Source: an uncultured Geobacteraceae bacterium (GTDB lineage Bacteria > Desulfobacterota > Desulfuromonadia > Geobacterales > Pseudopelobacteraceae). Taken from it: a stretch of 15,957 nt of DNA. The translations under genes and the position numbers were made by a program. The notes under the pieces are model-generated. The model was not told where the DNA came from, did no database searches, and saw nothing but the letters and a program-made list of their open reading frames with translations. The stretch covers positions 1 through 15,957 of the forward strand of contig CAIRND010000636.1 in assembly GCA_903879825.1 (NCBI GenBank), read 5' to 3'. This document shows, in pieces, positions 1 through 6,247 of this stretch; the first letter of the stretch is position 1, and every line of letters starts with the position of its first letter.

Positions 1-815
1 GCGTTCAGCAGATGAGCAACGCCGACGTTGCCGGTGGCTGACCCGCAGAGAACAGCGGTGAACGTGTTGCGCATTGTACCGACCCTCAGGCCGTCTATAA
101 TGTCCTCTTCACTCAGGTCGCCGTTTTCGAGGTATTTTTCAGTCAAGGCATCGTACGCTTCGGCGACTGTCTCGACCATTTGCAGACGCAAACGGCCAGC
201 TTCTTCTGTGTATTCAGCGGGGATATCCCCCTCGGTAAATTTTCCAGAGCCGTCTTTTGCATAAAAGCAGGCTTTCATTGTTATCAGGTCAATAACGCCT
301 TCGAAGGAGGTTTCAAGGCCGATCGGCATTTGAATGGCGACTCCCCGAGCGCCGAGCATTTTTTCCATGTCATCGATGGCGCGGAGGAAGCTTGCCCGCT
401 CACGGTCTAGTTTGTTGACAAATGCGATGCGGGGAATCTCAAAATCATTGGCCCAGCCCCAGATCTCTTCCGTCTGTGCTTTAACTCCGGATATTGCCGA
501 AAGAATGATTACTGCACAGTCAAGAGTGCGCATGCAGGCGCGGGTGTCAGCAATAAAATTGCCATAGCCGGGAGTGTCGACGATGTGGATGGAATGACCC
601 TGCCACTCGCAATGGTCAAGAGCCGAAGTGATCGATATTTTCCGTTTGATCTCTTCTGGTTCAAAATCCATGGTCGACGTGCCATCGTCAACCCGGCCAA
701 GTCGGTCGATCATCCCTGTGTCAAATAAAATTGCCTCTGAAAGCGACGTCTTGCCGGCACCACCGTGTGCGATGATTCCCAAGTTGCGGATCTTGCTGGT
801 TTCAAACTGTCCCAT
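1..815 (-). CDS. fusA2: EF-G2-type elongation factor G paralogue (N-terminal part)
   Basis: This is the GTPase half of a translocation factor-like protein; 271 codons are visible before the window edge, against roughly 690 in a full EF-G. The G motifs are clear: a P-loop AHGGAGKT at residues 16-23, DTPG at 80-83 and NKLD at 134-137. Canonical EF-G reads AHIDAGKTT and RGITI; here the P-loop has HGGAG and the switch I segment reads KISIT (59-63), with Ser in place of the usual Thr. These are the features I associate with the EF-G2 paralogue rather than the main translocase. The ATG at 815 is preceded by a strong AGGAGG seven bases away. The gene lies 80 bases after coaX on the same strand and is probably the last visible member of the nadC-birA-coaX operon. 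EF-G2 proteins bind GTP, but their role is poorly defined. A tetracycline-protection-type or LepA-type factor is less likely because the P-loop differs. Confidence 0.9.
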   Translation of the reverse strand, partial: MGQFETSKIRNLGIIAHGGAGKTSLSEAILFDTGMIDRLGRVDDGTSTMDFEPEEIKRKISITSALDHCEWQGHSIHIVDTPGYGNFIADTRACMRTLDCAVIILSAISGVKAQTEEIWGWANDFEIPRIAFVNKLDRERASFLRAIDDMEKMLGARGVAIQMPIGLETSFEGVIDLITMKACFYAKDGSGKFTEGDIPAEYTEEAGRLRLQMVETVAEAYDALTEKYLENGDLSEEDIIDGLRVGTMRNTFTAVLCGSATGNVGVAHLLN

Positions 816-895
816 AGAACTGCCTCCTTGCGTGCAATATGAATTTCACTTCCCGCCCTGATCTCACTTCCGGATTGACTCGTGTGATACACCCA

Positions 896-1660
896 TCACC
901 GATTTCGTTCGTACAATATGCGCAAACCTTCAAGCGTCAGATTTTCATCGACTTCATCGATTGTTTTTGATTCCGGAGCGATCAGATTAGCCAGCCCACC
1001 GGTTGCAATTACCCGAAATTCTTCGTGAGATTCGGATCTGATATGCTCCACTATTCCGTCTACCAGGCCGACATAACCAAAGAAAATTCCGGCCTGCATC
1101 GAATTGACGGTGTTCTTTGCTATTATATGCGGTGGTTTAATGATGTCTATTCTTGGCAATTTACTTGCACGCTGAAAAAGTGCTTCTACCGATATGGCAA
1201 GGCCGGGAGCAATAGCACCGCCACAGTATTCTCCTTTGCCATTTACATAATCGAAGGTTGTTGCCGTTCCGAAATCGACTATTACCAGCGGGCACTTATG
1301 CTTCTCATACCCTGCCACAGCATTAACAATCCGGTCGGCACCTACTTCACGAGGATTGTCATAATGAATTATCATGCCGGTCTTGATTCCCGGGCCGACG
1401 ACATAGGGGGTAAGATTGAAAAAATCGTGGGAAATTGCTTCCATCACACCGGTTAACGGTGGCACAACCGAAGATATAATCGCTGCCTTTACTTCGGAAA
1501 AAATGAGTCCGGCCTGGTCAAACAGGCTGTGCAGCAACACCGCATACTCATCCGATGTGCGTGACTTATCAGTGGAAAGTCGCCAGCTGCGGACAAGTAC
1601 CGTACCATTATATACCCCTAACACAATATTGCTGTTGCCAACGTCGATTACCAGTAGCAT
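896..1660 (-). CDS. coaX: Type III pantothenate kinase
   Basis: This cytosolic enzyme phosphorylates pantothenate with ATP, the first step of coenzyme A synthesis. The 254-residue length is normal for the type III family, which has the ASKHA fold and usually needs a monovalent cation. Visible motifs are the phosphate-binding DVGNSN at residues 6-11, GADR at 107-110 carrying the presumed catalytic Asp109, DFGTATTFDYV at 129-139, and GGAIAPG at 147-153. The ATG directly follows the TGA of birA with no gap. A GAGG sequence inside the end of birA can serve as ribosome binding site, so translation of the two genes is probably coupled. Pairing of birA with coaX is common in bacteria, and in some lineages the two are fused. 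No odd residues were seen. Confidence 0.96.
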   Translation of the reverse strand: MLLVIDVGNSNIVLGVYNGTVLVRSWRLSTDKSRTSDEYAVLLHSLFDQAGLIFSEVKAAIISSVVPPLTGVMEAISHDFFNLTPYVVGPGIKTGMIIHYDNPREVGADRIVNAVAGYEKHKCPLVIVDFGTATTFDYVNGKGEYCGGAIAPGLAISVEALFQRASKLPRIDIIKPPHIIAKNTVNSMQAGIFFGYVGLVDGIVEHIRSESHEEFRVIATGGLANLIAPESKTIDEVDENLTLEGLRILYERNR

Positions 1661-2638
1661 TCAGATTACCCTCACATCTCCACAGGTTATACGGTGCAGT
1701 ACATTATCGTCTGACCGGAGCAACAGTGCCCCATCTACATCTATGCCAATAAACCTTCCCCCGGTACAGTCTGTTCCCGAGTCGCTGACAATCACCTGAC
1801 GACCATTGGCATTGCAGCGTTGTTGCCATTCCTCACGAACAGGTCCAAAGCCGTGTGCTAAAAAATCAGTATAAAGACGATCAAGCTCATTCAGCATAAT
1901 GGCGGTAAAACGTGAGCGGTCAACCGATTCGCCTGACTCCAGAAGCAGGGATGTGGCAGGTTGGCGCAGATCATCGGGAAACTGGTTTACTGTCATGTTC
2001 AGGTTGACACCAATACCCAAAATTACAAAATTAATGCCGTCGGTTTCCGCACTCATTTCATTCAACAGGCCGGCCACTTTTTTGCCAGAGATCAGCAGGT
2101 CGTTTGGCCACTTTATTTCCGGAGTTAGTTTTGTTGTCAGCTCAATTGCGCGTGCGACCGCAACAGCAGAAATAAAAGTCAGCTGCGGGGCTTCATGCGG
2201 CATTACTGAAGGGCGAAGTACAACCGAACAGTACAGATTTACGCCGGCAGGTGAAGACCATATTCTACCGCGCCGACCCTTGCCACCTGTCTGGGAATCC
2301 GCCAGAACAACAGTCCCTTCAATGGCCCCATCTTCTGCCAGCCGAAAAGCATCAGCATTGGTGGAGGTTGTTGCTTTTAGATATTCAAGCTGTGCGCCAA
2401 TTCTGCTGCTGTCGAGATAAGCTCTTACTTCGTGAATTTCGATGCTGTCGGGTGAAGATATAAGCCGATAACCGCGAGAGGGCATTGCATCAATACAATA
2501 TCCGGCATTTCTCAATGCAGATATGTGCTTCCACACGGCCGTCCGTGACACTCCGAGTTCTCTGCTCAGATGTTCACCCGATATATACCTGTCTTCGGTA
2601 CGGAACAGGCTCAGTATGGTCCCGGCTTTTGGGTGCAT
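1661..2638 (-). CDS. birA: Bifunctional biotin-protein ligase / biotin repressor
   Basis: BirA makes biotinyl-AMP and transfers biotin to the carrier domain of carboxylases; members with a DNA-binding domain also repress biotin genes. The 325-residue protein has an N-terminal winged helix-turn-helix (about residues 5-60; the segment HLSRELGVSRTAVWKHI lies at 23-39), so it belongs to the regulatory class. The ligase core shows GKGRRGR at 119-125 (the biotinyl-AMP loop, GRGRRGR in E. coli), KWPND at 176-180, GKKVAGLL at 185-192 and ILGIGVN at 206-212, followed by the small SH3-like C-terminal domain. The ATG at 2638 has a GAGGAAG ribosome binding site. It starts 35 bases after the nadC stop codon and its own TGA abuts the coaX start, which indicates one transcript. 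No biotin synthesis gene lies in the window, so any regulatory targets are elsewhere. Confidence 0.96.
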   Translation of the reverse strand: MHPKAGTILSLFRTEDRYISGEHLSRELGVSRTAVWKHISALRNAGYCIDAMPSRGYRLISSPDSIEIHEVRAYLDSSRIGAQLEYLKATTSTNADAFRLAEDGAIEGTVVLADSQTGGKGRRGRIWSSPAGVNLYCSVVLRPSVMPHEAPQLTFISAVAVARAIELTTKLTPEIKWPNDLLISGKKVAGLLNEMSAETDGINFVILGIGVNLNMTVNQFPDDLRQPATSLLLESGESVDRSRFTAIMLNELDRLYTDFLAHGFGPVREEWQQRCNANGRQVIVSDSGTDCTGGRFIGIDVDGALLLRSDDNVLHRITCGDVRVI

Positions 2639-2673
2639 CTGCTTCCTCGGTTCTTTTTGAAAGTGAAACGGTC

Positions 2674-3498
2674 CTAGTCGAGAAGCATCGAAATATCCAT
2701 TGCTCGAGGCGAGTGCGTTAATGCGCCCACCGATATGATGTCAACACCTGTCTCTGCAATTGCTCGTACACGTTCCAGGTTGACGCCGCCGGAGGCTTCA
2801 ACTTGAGCCCGGTCGCCAATGGTAATAACGGCAGCCCGCATTTCATCCAAGCTCATGTTGTCGAGCATGATTATATCGGCACCCGCTGCGAGAGCTTCGT
2901 CTACTTGGGCCAGAGTCTCAGTCTCGATTTCTATTTTCAATGTGTGAGGTATATAGGCTCTGGCACGGCGGATCGCTTCGGTGATTCCTCCGGCCGCGGC
3001 AATATGATTTTCCTTGATAAGAACACCGTCATATAAGCCGGTGCGATGATTGATACCGCCTCCGACTCTCACCGCATACTTTTCGAGTTGCCGAAGCCCG
3101 GGGGTCGTTTTGCGTGTGTCTACGATCCGGGCTTTTGTACCGGAAACCGCTGCAACAAAACTGGACGTAAGCGTTGCGATACCGCACATTCTCTGAAGCA
3201 GATTGAGTGCTACCCGCTCACCCATTAATAACTGAGCTGCTTCTCCATGAATCGTAGCCAGAATTGTATTGGGATCGGCCTGCTCGCCATCACTCAGGCA
3301 CGCTTTGAATTGAATCTCGGGATCAAGAATACTAAACACACGGGCGGCGGTTGAGAGACCAGCGACCACCATACTTTCTTTTGCAATCAAGCGTGCCGAG
3401 GCAGGGCATTTTCCCGGCACGACCGCCAGGGTGGTTATGTCACCGGTGTGAATATCTTCAAGGAGGGCTTGTTCAATCAGACGGTCAATCATTATCAT
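2674..3498 (-). CDS. nadC: Quinolinate phosphoribosyltransferase (decarboxylating)
   Basis: NadC converts quinolinate and PRPP to nicotinate mononucleotide, CO2 and pyrophosphate, the step where de novo NAD synthesis joins the salvage route. From the chosen start the protein has 274 residues, a normal length. Substrate-binding motifs are present: DTRKTTPGLR at 127-136, EKYAVRVGGGINHR just after it, KENH at 162-165, and the later EIETE, DNM and EASGGV segments of the alpha/beta barrel. The frame can be opened three codons earlier at a GTG (3507), but that GTG lies in the AGGTGA that best serves as ribosome binding site, so I prefer the ATG at 3498; the ATG at 3492 is also possible. It is the first gene of the operon with birA, coaX and the EF-G2 gene. 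No nadA or nadB is present. Confidence 0.95.
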   Translation of the reverse strand: MIMIDRLIEQALLEDIHTGDITTLAVVPGKCPASARLIAKESMVVAGLSTAARVFSILDPEIQFKACLSDGEQADPNTILATIHGEAAQLLMGERVALNLLQRMCGIATLTSSFVAAVSGTKARIVDTRKTTPGLRQLEKYAVRVGGGINHRTGLYDGVLIKENHIAAAGGITEAIRRARAYIPHTLKIEIETETLAQVDEALAAGADIIMLDNMSLDEMRAAVITIGDRAQVEASGGVNLERVRAIAETGVDIISVGALTHSPRAMDISMLLD

Positions 3499-3520
3499 GG
3501 TATTCACCTGAGCATTAAAG

Positions 3521-3539
3521 TGTGATGATCTATATCACA
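3521..3539. promoter_or_regulatory. Operator-like palindrome over the nadC -10 box
   Basis: TGTGAT (3521-3526) and ATCACA (3534-3539) form a perfect six-base inverted repeat with a seven-base spacer. The palindrome covers the predicted -10 box and the likely start point, which is the classic position for a repressor. The half sites resemble CRP sites, but TGTGA and TCACA are nine bases apart instead of six. No regulator is assigned. Confidence 0.4.
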
Positions 3540-3557
3540 GCCTAAGTAGTGTATCAA
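3529..3557 (-). promoter_or_regulatory. Predicted sigma70-type promoter of the nadC-birA-coaX operon
   Basis: On the minus strand a -35 box TTGATA (3552-3557) is separated by exactly 17 bases from a -10 box TATAGA (3529-3534). Transcription would start near 3522, leaving a leader of about 24 bases before the nadC ATG at 3498. The match is good but rests on reading the sequence only. Confidence 0.55.
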
Positions 3558-3568
3558 CCGCTATGAAG

Positions 3569-3620
3569 CCCAATTGTGTGCAACTTCTCCAGAGTACAGA
3601 AACAATCTGGAGTCATTGGG
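3569..3620. repeat. Nested inverted repeats between the HDOD gene and the nadC promoter
   Basis: An outer pair, CCCAAT (3569-3574) with ATTGGG (3615-3620), encloses an inner pair, CTCCAGA (3587-3593) with TCTGGAG (3606-3612), around a 12-base loop. Together they could fold into an interrupted stem in either strand's RNA. No T-run follows, so it does not look like an intrinsic terminator. The rest of 3558-3773 holds nothing I recognise: no convincing gene and no obvious terminator for the HDOD gene. Confidence 0.4.
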
Positions 3621-3773
3621 AAATCTCAGGAGGACGTTTCGTAACATTTGCTACAATTGGTCAGTGCAAAAGGTGTCGTCGTACTCAGGTTATTGCCAGA
3701 ATACTCAAAAAGAACAGGTGGCTTGCATGGAGGGGAACGGCTGAAATTACTTGTCGCCTCAGTCGGTGTCGCG

Positions 3774-4619
3774 TTAGTCTCCCATCATTTCAAGGCTGAA
3801 GTTTTTTACTTCAATTAGCTTGTCTTCAATCTCGTCAACGAGTTCCGCTAACATTTTTTCATTCAGCTGTAGCGTATTCCAGGCAATATCCTCGATTTGA
3901 GGTACAAAGCAATCACCGCTACAGCCAAAACCGCTGGCTTTTACAATCACATCGGCTATATGAACCACTGATGTCTTCAAACAATGATGTACCGATTGAG
4001 CGACATTGTGGTGAAAGGCAATCGGTTCACTCAACTTGTCCGGCAAAAACCAATTCTTTGACAACCACCCGCCGATCTCGGCGTGGTCGGTGTCGATTAT
4101 CTCTCGCTCAGCTTCAATGCAATACATCTGGCGCTCGTTGACAAGATTCAGTATGGATTTTTCTGCCTCATTGCATTTGAGGGCGATAATTACTTTGCCA
4201 ATGTCATGCAAAAGACCTGCGGTTGCTATCTCTTCACACTCTTGCAAACCGAGTTTACGCGCTATCAAGTTTGCAGCAACACCTACCGCGAGGGAGTGTT
4301 CCCACAAACCTACGCTCTCTTTTTCCATGATTGCAAAAATGGATGAAGAGAGTGCCAGGCTCTTGACAACATTCACCCCAAGTAAAATCATAGCGTTAGA
4401 GATTGTGGACACTTTGTGAAACCCGTAGGAAGGGGAGTTTGCCAAGCGAAGGATACGGGCAGAAAGTACCTGGTCTGACGAAACAATTCGCGCCATTTCT
4501 CGAACCGATGATCTCTCATTATCTGAAAGTGAATTCAGCTTGTGGATGACACTCGGCAGTGTTGGTAACGTTTTGGTGTCCAGTATTATCTTCTTTAATT
4601 TACTCCGCTTGTCGGTCAC
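3774..4619 (-). CDS. HDOD domain signalling protein
   Basis: From the GTG at 4619 the protein has 281 residues, typical for a stand-alone HDOD protein. The HDOD core runs from about residue 16 (TLPTLPSVIHKL) to about 220. It includes the helical segment IVSSDQVLSARILRLANS, then WEHSLAVGVAANLIARKLG and LLHDIGK (His138-Asp139). Metal-ligand-like residues seem kept: His of WEH, His-Asp, His of DTDH, the HH of AFHHN and Asp of HIAD. The GYP motif of HD-GYP phosphodiesterases is absent, so cyclic-di-GMP hydrolysis is not supported. HDOD proteins are usually signalling or regulatory adaptors, often in motility, stress or nucleotide signalling. The frame continues upstream to 4721, but that stretch lies inside the preceding gene and does not look like HDOD sequence. 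The GTG follows a G-rich GGGGGGCG and overlaps the preceding gene by 20 bases, so translation is probably coupled. No terminator was seen after the stop codon. Confidence 0.85.
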   Translation of the reverse strand: MTDKRSKLKKIILDTKTLPTLPSVIHKLNSLSDNERSSVREMARIVSSDQVLSARILRLANSPSYGFHKVSTISNAMILLGVNVVKSLALSSSIFAIMEKESVGLWEHSLAVGVAANLIARKLGLQECEEIATAGLLHDIGKVIIALKCNEAEKSILNLVNERQMYCIEAEREIIDTDHAEIGGWLSKNWFLPDKLSEPIAFHHNVAQSVHHCLKTSVVHIADVIVKASGFGCSGDCFVPQIEDIAWNTLQLNEKMLAELVDEIEDKLIEVKNFSLEMMGD

Positions 4620-4938
4620 AGTCGCCCCCCATCGATTTGATAAGGTAAGCTTTGTAGATTGTATGCAGCATGGCATTTTGCGGGTTGTGCATAGTTTTGA
4701 TGAAACGGCCATCGAGAGCACACAGCAAATTGTCTAAAGAAGCGCCCCCCTCTTCCCACACAGGGTGCCCCTCAACATACACAGCCTGGACTTCCAACTT
4801 GTCAAATCGTTCAATCAGGGATGTAGTCAGCTCGTGACCTTTGCCACAAATGGGCATCCCAGTCGAAGCATTCCCACGAAAAACATCACGAGCGAGAGTC
4901 ATGCCTTCTCTGGCGAGCAATAATGGAATTTTTTGCAT
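4600..4938 (-). CDS. Small GM-x-LA-x-DV protein paired with the HDOD gene
   Basis: This is a 112-residue soluble protein without signal peptide or membrane segment. Residues 11-60 (REGMTLARDVFRGN, then GKGHELTTSLIERFDKLEVQAVYVEG) resemble the short beta-rich segment with an L-x-x-GM-x-LA-x-DV signature that often precedes HD or HD-GYP domains. Here it is a separate gene, and residues 65-112 are unlike anything I recognise. The ATG at 4938 has an AGGAAG ribosome binding site seven bases upstream. The 3' end overlaps the HDOD start by 20 bases, so the products are probably made together and may form a complex; that is an inference from gene order. A promoter lies about 45 bases upstream. The function is unknown. 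Confidence 0.75.
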   Translation of the reverse strand: MQKIPLLLAREGMTLARDVFRGNASTGMPICGKGHELTTSLIERFDKLEVQAVYVEGHPVWEEGGASLDNLLCALDGRFIKTMHNPQNAMLHTIYKAYLIKSMGGDCDRQAE

Positions 4939-4982
4939 AGTTAATCTTCCTACTTTAGATTGATGGCCTCTGGTGGGTGAAA

Positions 4983-5011
4983 ATACTACTGAATGTGAGA
5001 AAGTAAGTCAA
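4983..5011 (-). promoter_or_regulatory. Predicted promoter of the small protein-HDOD unit
   Basis: The minus strand shows TTGACT (5006-5011), a 17-base spacer and TAGTAT (4983-4988). Transcription would begin near 4976, giving a leader of about 38 bases. It is back to back with the cytochrome promoter; the two -35 boxes are 23 bases apart. Confidence 0.55.
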
Positions 5012-5034
5012 TTGATTCATCCGGAGCTAACTGC

Positions 5035-5064
5035 TTGACAAGACTATTTCAACACGCCTATTAT
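5035..5064 (+). promoter_or_regulatory. Predicted promoter of the monohaem cytochrome gene
   Basis: A perfect -35 box TTGACA (5035-5040) is followed after 18 bases by TATTAT (5059-5064). The start point would be near 5071, leaving an untranslated leader of about 94 bases. The leader ends in a GAAGGA ribosome binding site. I could not recognise a cyclic-dinucleotide (GEMM) riboswitch in it. Confidence 0.6.
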
Positions 5065-5164
5065 TTTCAACCGAGTAGACAGAGTAAATGCAAATGCTGA
5101 AATTTAAAAAAACTGCTTAGGTTGTCTTTGTGTTACGCCCTTTAATTGATGCGAAGGAATCCCT

Positions 5165-5530
5165 ATGAATAATTATGTAGTTATGTCGATAATGATCGCT
5201 TTCTGTACTTTCTGCTCGCTCGCGGAGGCGCGAGTCAAAACGATCGGGCATGGAGCAACGCTTAACTTCAGTGCTGAAGGAATCCCCGAAATGTATCGAT
5301 CGTCATTTGAGACTATGCAGCGAAAGTGTGTCAAATGTCATTCAATGGAGCGCACAGTTGTGGCGATAAGTACGGGGAGGGCACCGGTCACAGGACAGCA
5401 ATTTAATAAGCAAGCGGTAAAAGCATATGGGATAAAAATGATGAGGAAGCCTAATTCAGATATGAATAAGCAAGAAATACGGGATGTTGTTGTGCTTCTG
5501 AATTTTTTTATTGATGAAAACGTAAAATAG
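5165..5530 (+). CDS. Periplasmic monohaem c-type cytochrome
   Basis: The 121-residue precursor starts with a short hydrophobic signal sequence; cleavage is likely after SLAEA (residue 22), giving a mature protein of about 99 residues in the periplasm. One haem-binding CVKCH lies at residues 55-59, with His59 as proximal ligand. The distal ligand is probably one of Met92, Met93 or Met100 in KMMRKPNSDM, followed by a helix (KQEIRDVVVLLNFF) like the closing helix of small class I cytochromes. It would be a single-electron carrier; the partners are not visible. It has its own promoter and a GAAGGA ribosome binding site, and a strong hairpin follows, so it is probably monocistronic. It is divergent from the HDOD pair. 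Maturation would need the cytochrome c assembly system, which is not encoded in the window. Confidence 0.85.
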   Translation: MNNYVVMSIMIAFCTFCSLAEARVKTIGHGATLNFSAEGIPEMYRSSFETMQRKCVKCHSMERTVVAISTGRAPVTGQQFNKQAVKAYGIKMMRKPNSDMNKQEIRDVVVLLNFFIDENVK

Positions 5531-5571
5531 CCCCCGTTTGATTCTCTCAGTAGGAAACTGACCGTAAAATA

Positions 5572-5602
5572 AAATGGCCATGCAATTAATGCATGGCCAT
5601 TT
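5572..5602. terminator. Perfect hairpin between the cytochrome and tRNA-Cys genes
   Basis: AAATGGCCATGCA (5572-5584) and its exact complement (5590-5602) form a 13-base-pair stem with a five-base loop. It lies about 40 bases after the cytochrome stop codon and about 24 bases after the tRNA-Cys 3' end, so it can serve both converging transcripts. Downstream tracts are only moderately T-rich on the plus strand (TTGTAATCTTGTTTT). Confidence 0.75.
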
Positions 5603-5625
5603 GTAATCTTGTTTTGGATGATGAT

Positions 5626-5699
5626 TGGAGGCGCGTGTCGGATTCGAACCGACGTTAACGGTTTTGCAGACCGGCTCCTAGCCTCTTGGATAACGCGCC
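5626..5699 (-). tRNA. tRNA-Cys (anticodon GCA)
   Basis: The 74-base cloverleaf on the minus strand has a perfect seven-pair acceptor stem (GGCGCGT with ACGCGCC), a U discriminator base and an encoded CCA. The anticodon loop CTGCAAA gives anticodon GCA, and the T arm contains GGTTCGAATCC. U at the discriminator position (73) is the main identity element for cysteinyl-tRNA synthetase. It is a single gene with its own promoter, not part of a tRNA cluster. Confidence 0.97.
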
Positions 5700-5718
5700 A
5701 ATGATCAATGAAGTGAGC

Positions 5719-5748
5719 TTTATAACTAATATTAGGCGCGACTGTCAA
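5719..5748 (-). promoter_or_regulatory. Predicted promoter of tRNA-Cys
   Basis: A perfect TTGACA (5743-5748) and TATAAA (5719-5724) are 18 bases apart on the minus strand; reading the -10 as TTATAA gives 17. Transcription would start near 5712, about 13 bases before the tRNA. The promoter sits right behind the stop codon of the lipoprotein gene. Confidence 0.7.
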
Positions 5749-5757
5749 CCAATATTT

Positions 5758-6123
5758 TTATTTGAACTTAATTGCAATACCAGTAACGTGATATTCCGTT
5801 GAAGGTATAATGCCATTGGTAGTAGAATGCCCCGTGATTTCAGGCAGAATAACCGCATCCGCGCCCATTTTCTCAGCCTCGTGACGCACCGCAGCTAAGC
5901 CCCATGCCGTAATATCTGGAGACAATGAATAATCAGAACCGTAAATTTCACGGGTCACCTGAATCCTGCCAACTTTTGCATATGGCCGGATCAATTCATC
6001 GAGTGTAAGTATCGGAGGGCCTTCGTTGTGATATGACTGTCTTGTGATACTGCACGCACTGATAAGAGTGGCAATCGTCAGGTAAATCACAAGCAATTTA
6101 GGTATGTTAATAGAATATTTCAT
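5758..6123 (-). CDS. Small predicted lipoprotein
   Basis: The chosen ATG at 6123 gives 121 residues starting with a lipoprotein signal peptide: a basic start, a hydrophobic stretch, and the lipobox ISAC with the lipidated cysteine at 24. The frame opens earlier at a GTG (6192), but the extra 23 residues are polar and would bury the signal peptide; an AAGGGA about ten bases before 6123 supports the later start. The mature part has a segment near VGRIQVTREIYGSDYS, then a helix (WGLAAVRHEAEKMGADAVI) and a closing strand (TEYHVTGIAIKFK). The pattern EA-x-x-MGADAVI followed by a G-x-A-I-K strand resembles YbjQ- or RcsF-like folds, but this is weak and no function is proposed. It lies upstream of tRNA-Cys on the same strand and is divergent from yebC. 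Confidence 0.75.
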   Translation of the reverse strand: MKYSINIPKLLVIYLTIATLISACSITRQSYHNEGPPILTLDELIRPYAKVGRIQVTREIYGSDYSLSPDITAWGLAAVRHEAEKMGADAVILPEITGHSTTNGIIPSTEYHVTGIAIKFK

Positions 6124-6247
6124 GTTGCTTTGATCCCTTGTTTCAGCAAATTCGCTCTGGACAGCATCGCGTTTACATGATAGTGTTTCCACCTTTTTAA
6201 GGCAATATAAAAACTCGTAAATTTACTATCCCAAAGGAGCAGGAGCG

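Noticed and set aside
846..871. Two direct copies of TCACTTCC, 18 bases apart start to start, between coaX and the EF-G2 gene.
   Set aside because: Only two short copies with no other signal of a regulatory site.
883..900. TGTGAT-N6-ATCACC at the coaX stop codon, similar to the nadC palindrome.
   Set aside because: One mismatch, a different spacing, and no promoter boxes nearby; likely coincidence.
3563..3799. A 78-codon plus-strand open frame with several cysteines (QCKRC and later Cys residues) between the HDOD gene and nadC.
   Set aside because: No ribosome binding site, no family resemblance, and its end runs antisense into the HDOD gene; the 3569-3620 inverted repeats lie inside it. 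It is probably chance.
4620..4721. Extended HDOD start at 4721 adding 34 residues.
   Set aside because: The extension lies within the preceding gene in another frame, and its Cys/Ser/Thr-rich residues do not look like HDOD sequence.
5071..5164. Possible cyclic-dinucleotide (GEMM) riboswitch in the cytochrome leader, as known for some Geobacter cytochromes.
   Set aside because: The leader is A/T-rich and I could not find the conserved GEMM core or its tetraloop-receptor arrangement.
6124..6192. Extended start (GTG at 6192) for the lipoprotein gene.
   Set aside because: It would place 23 polar residues before the signal peptide, which would block export.
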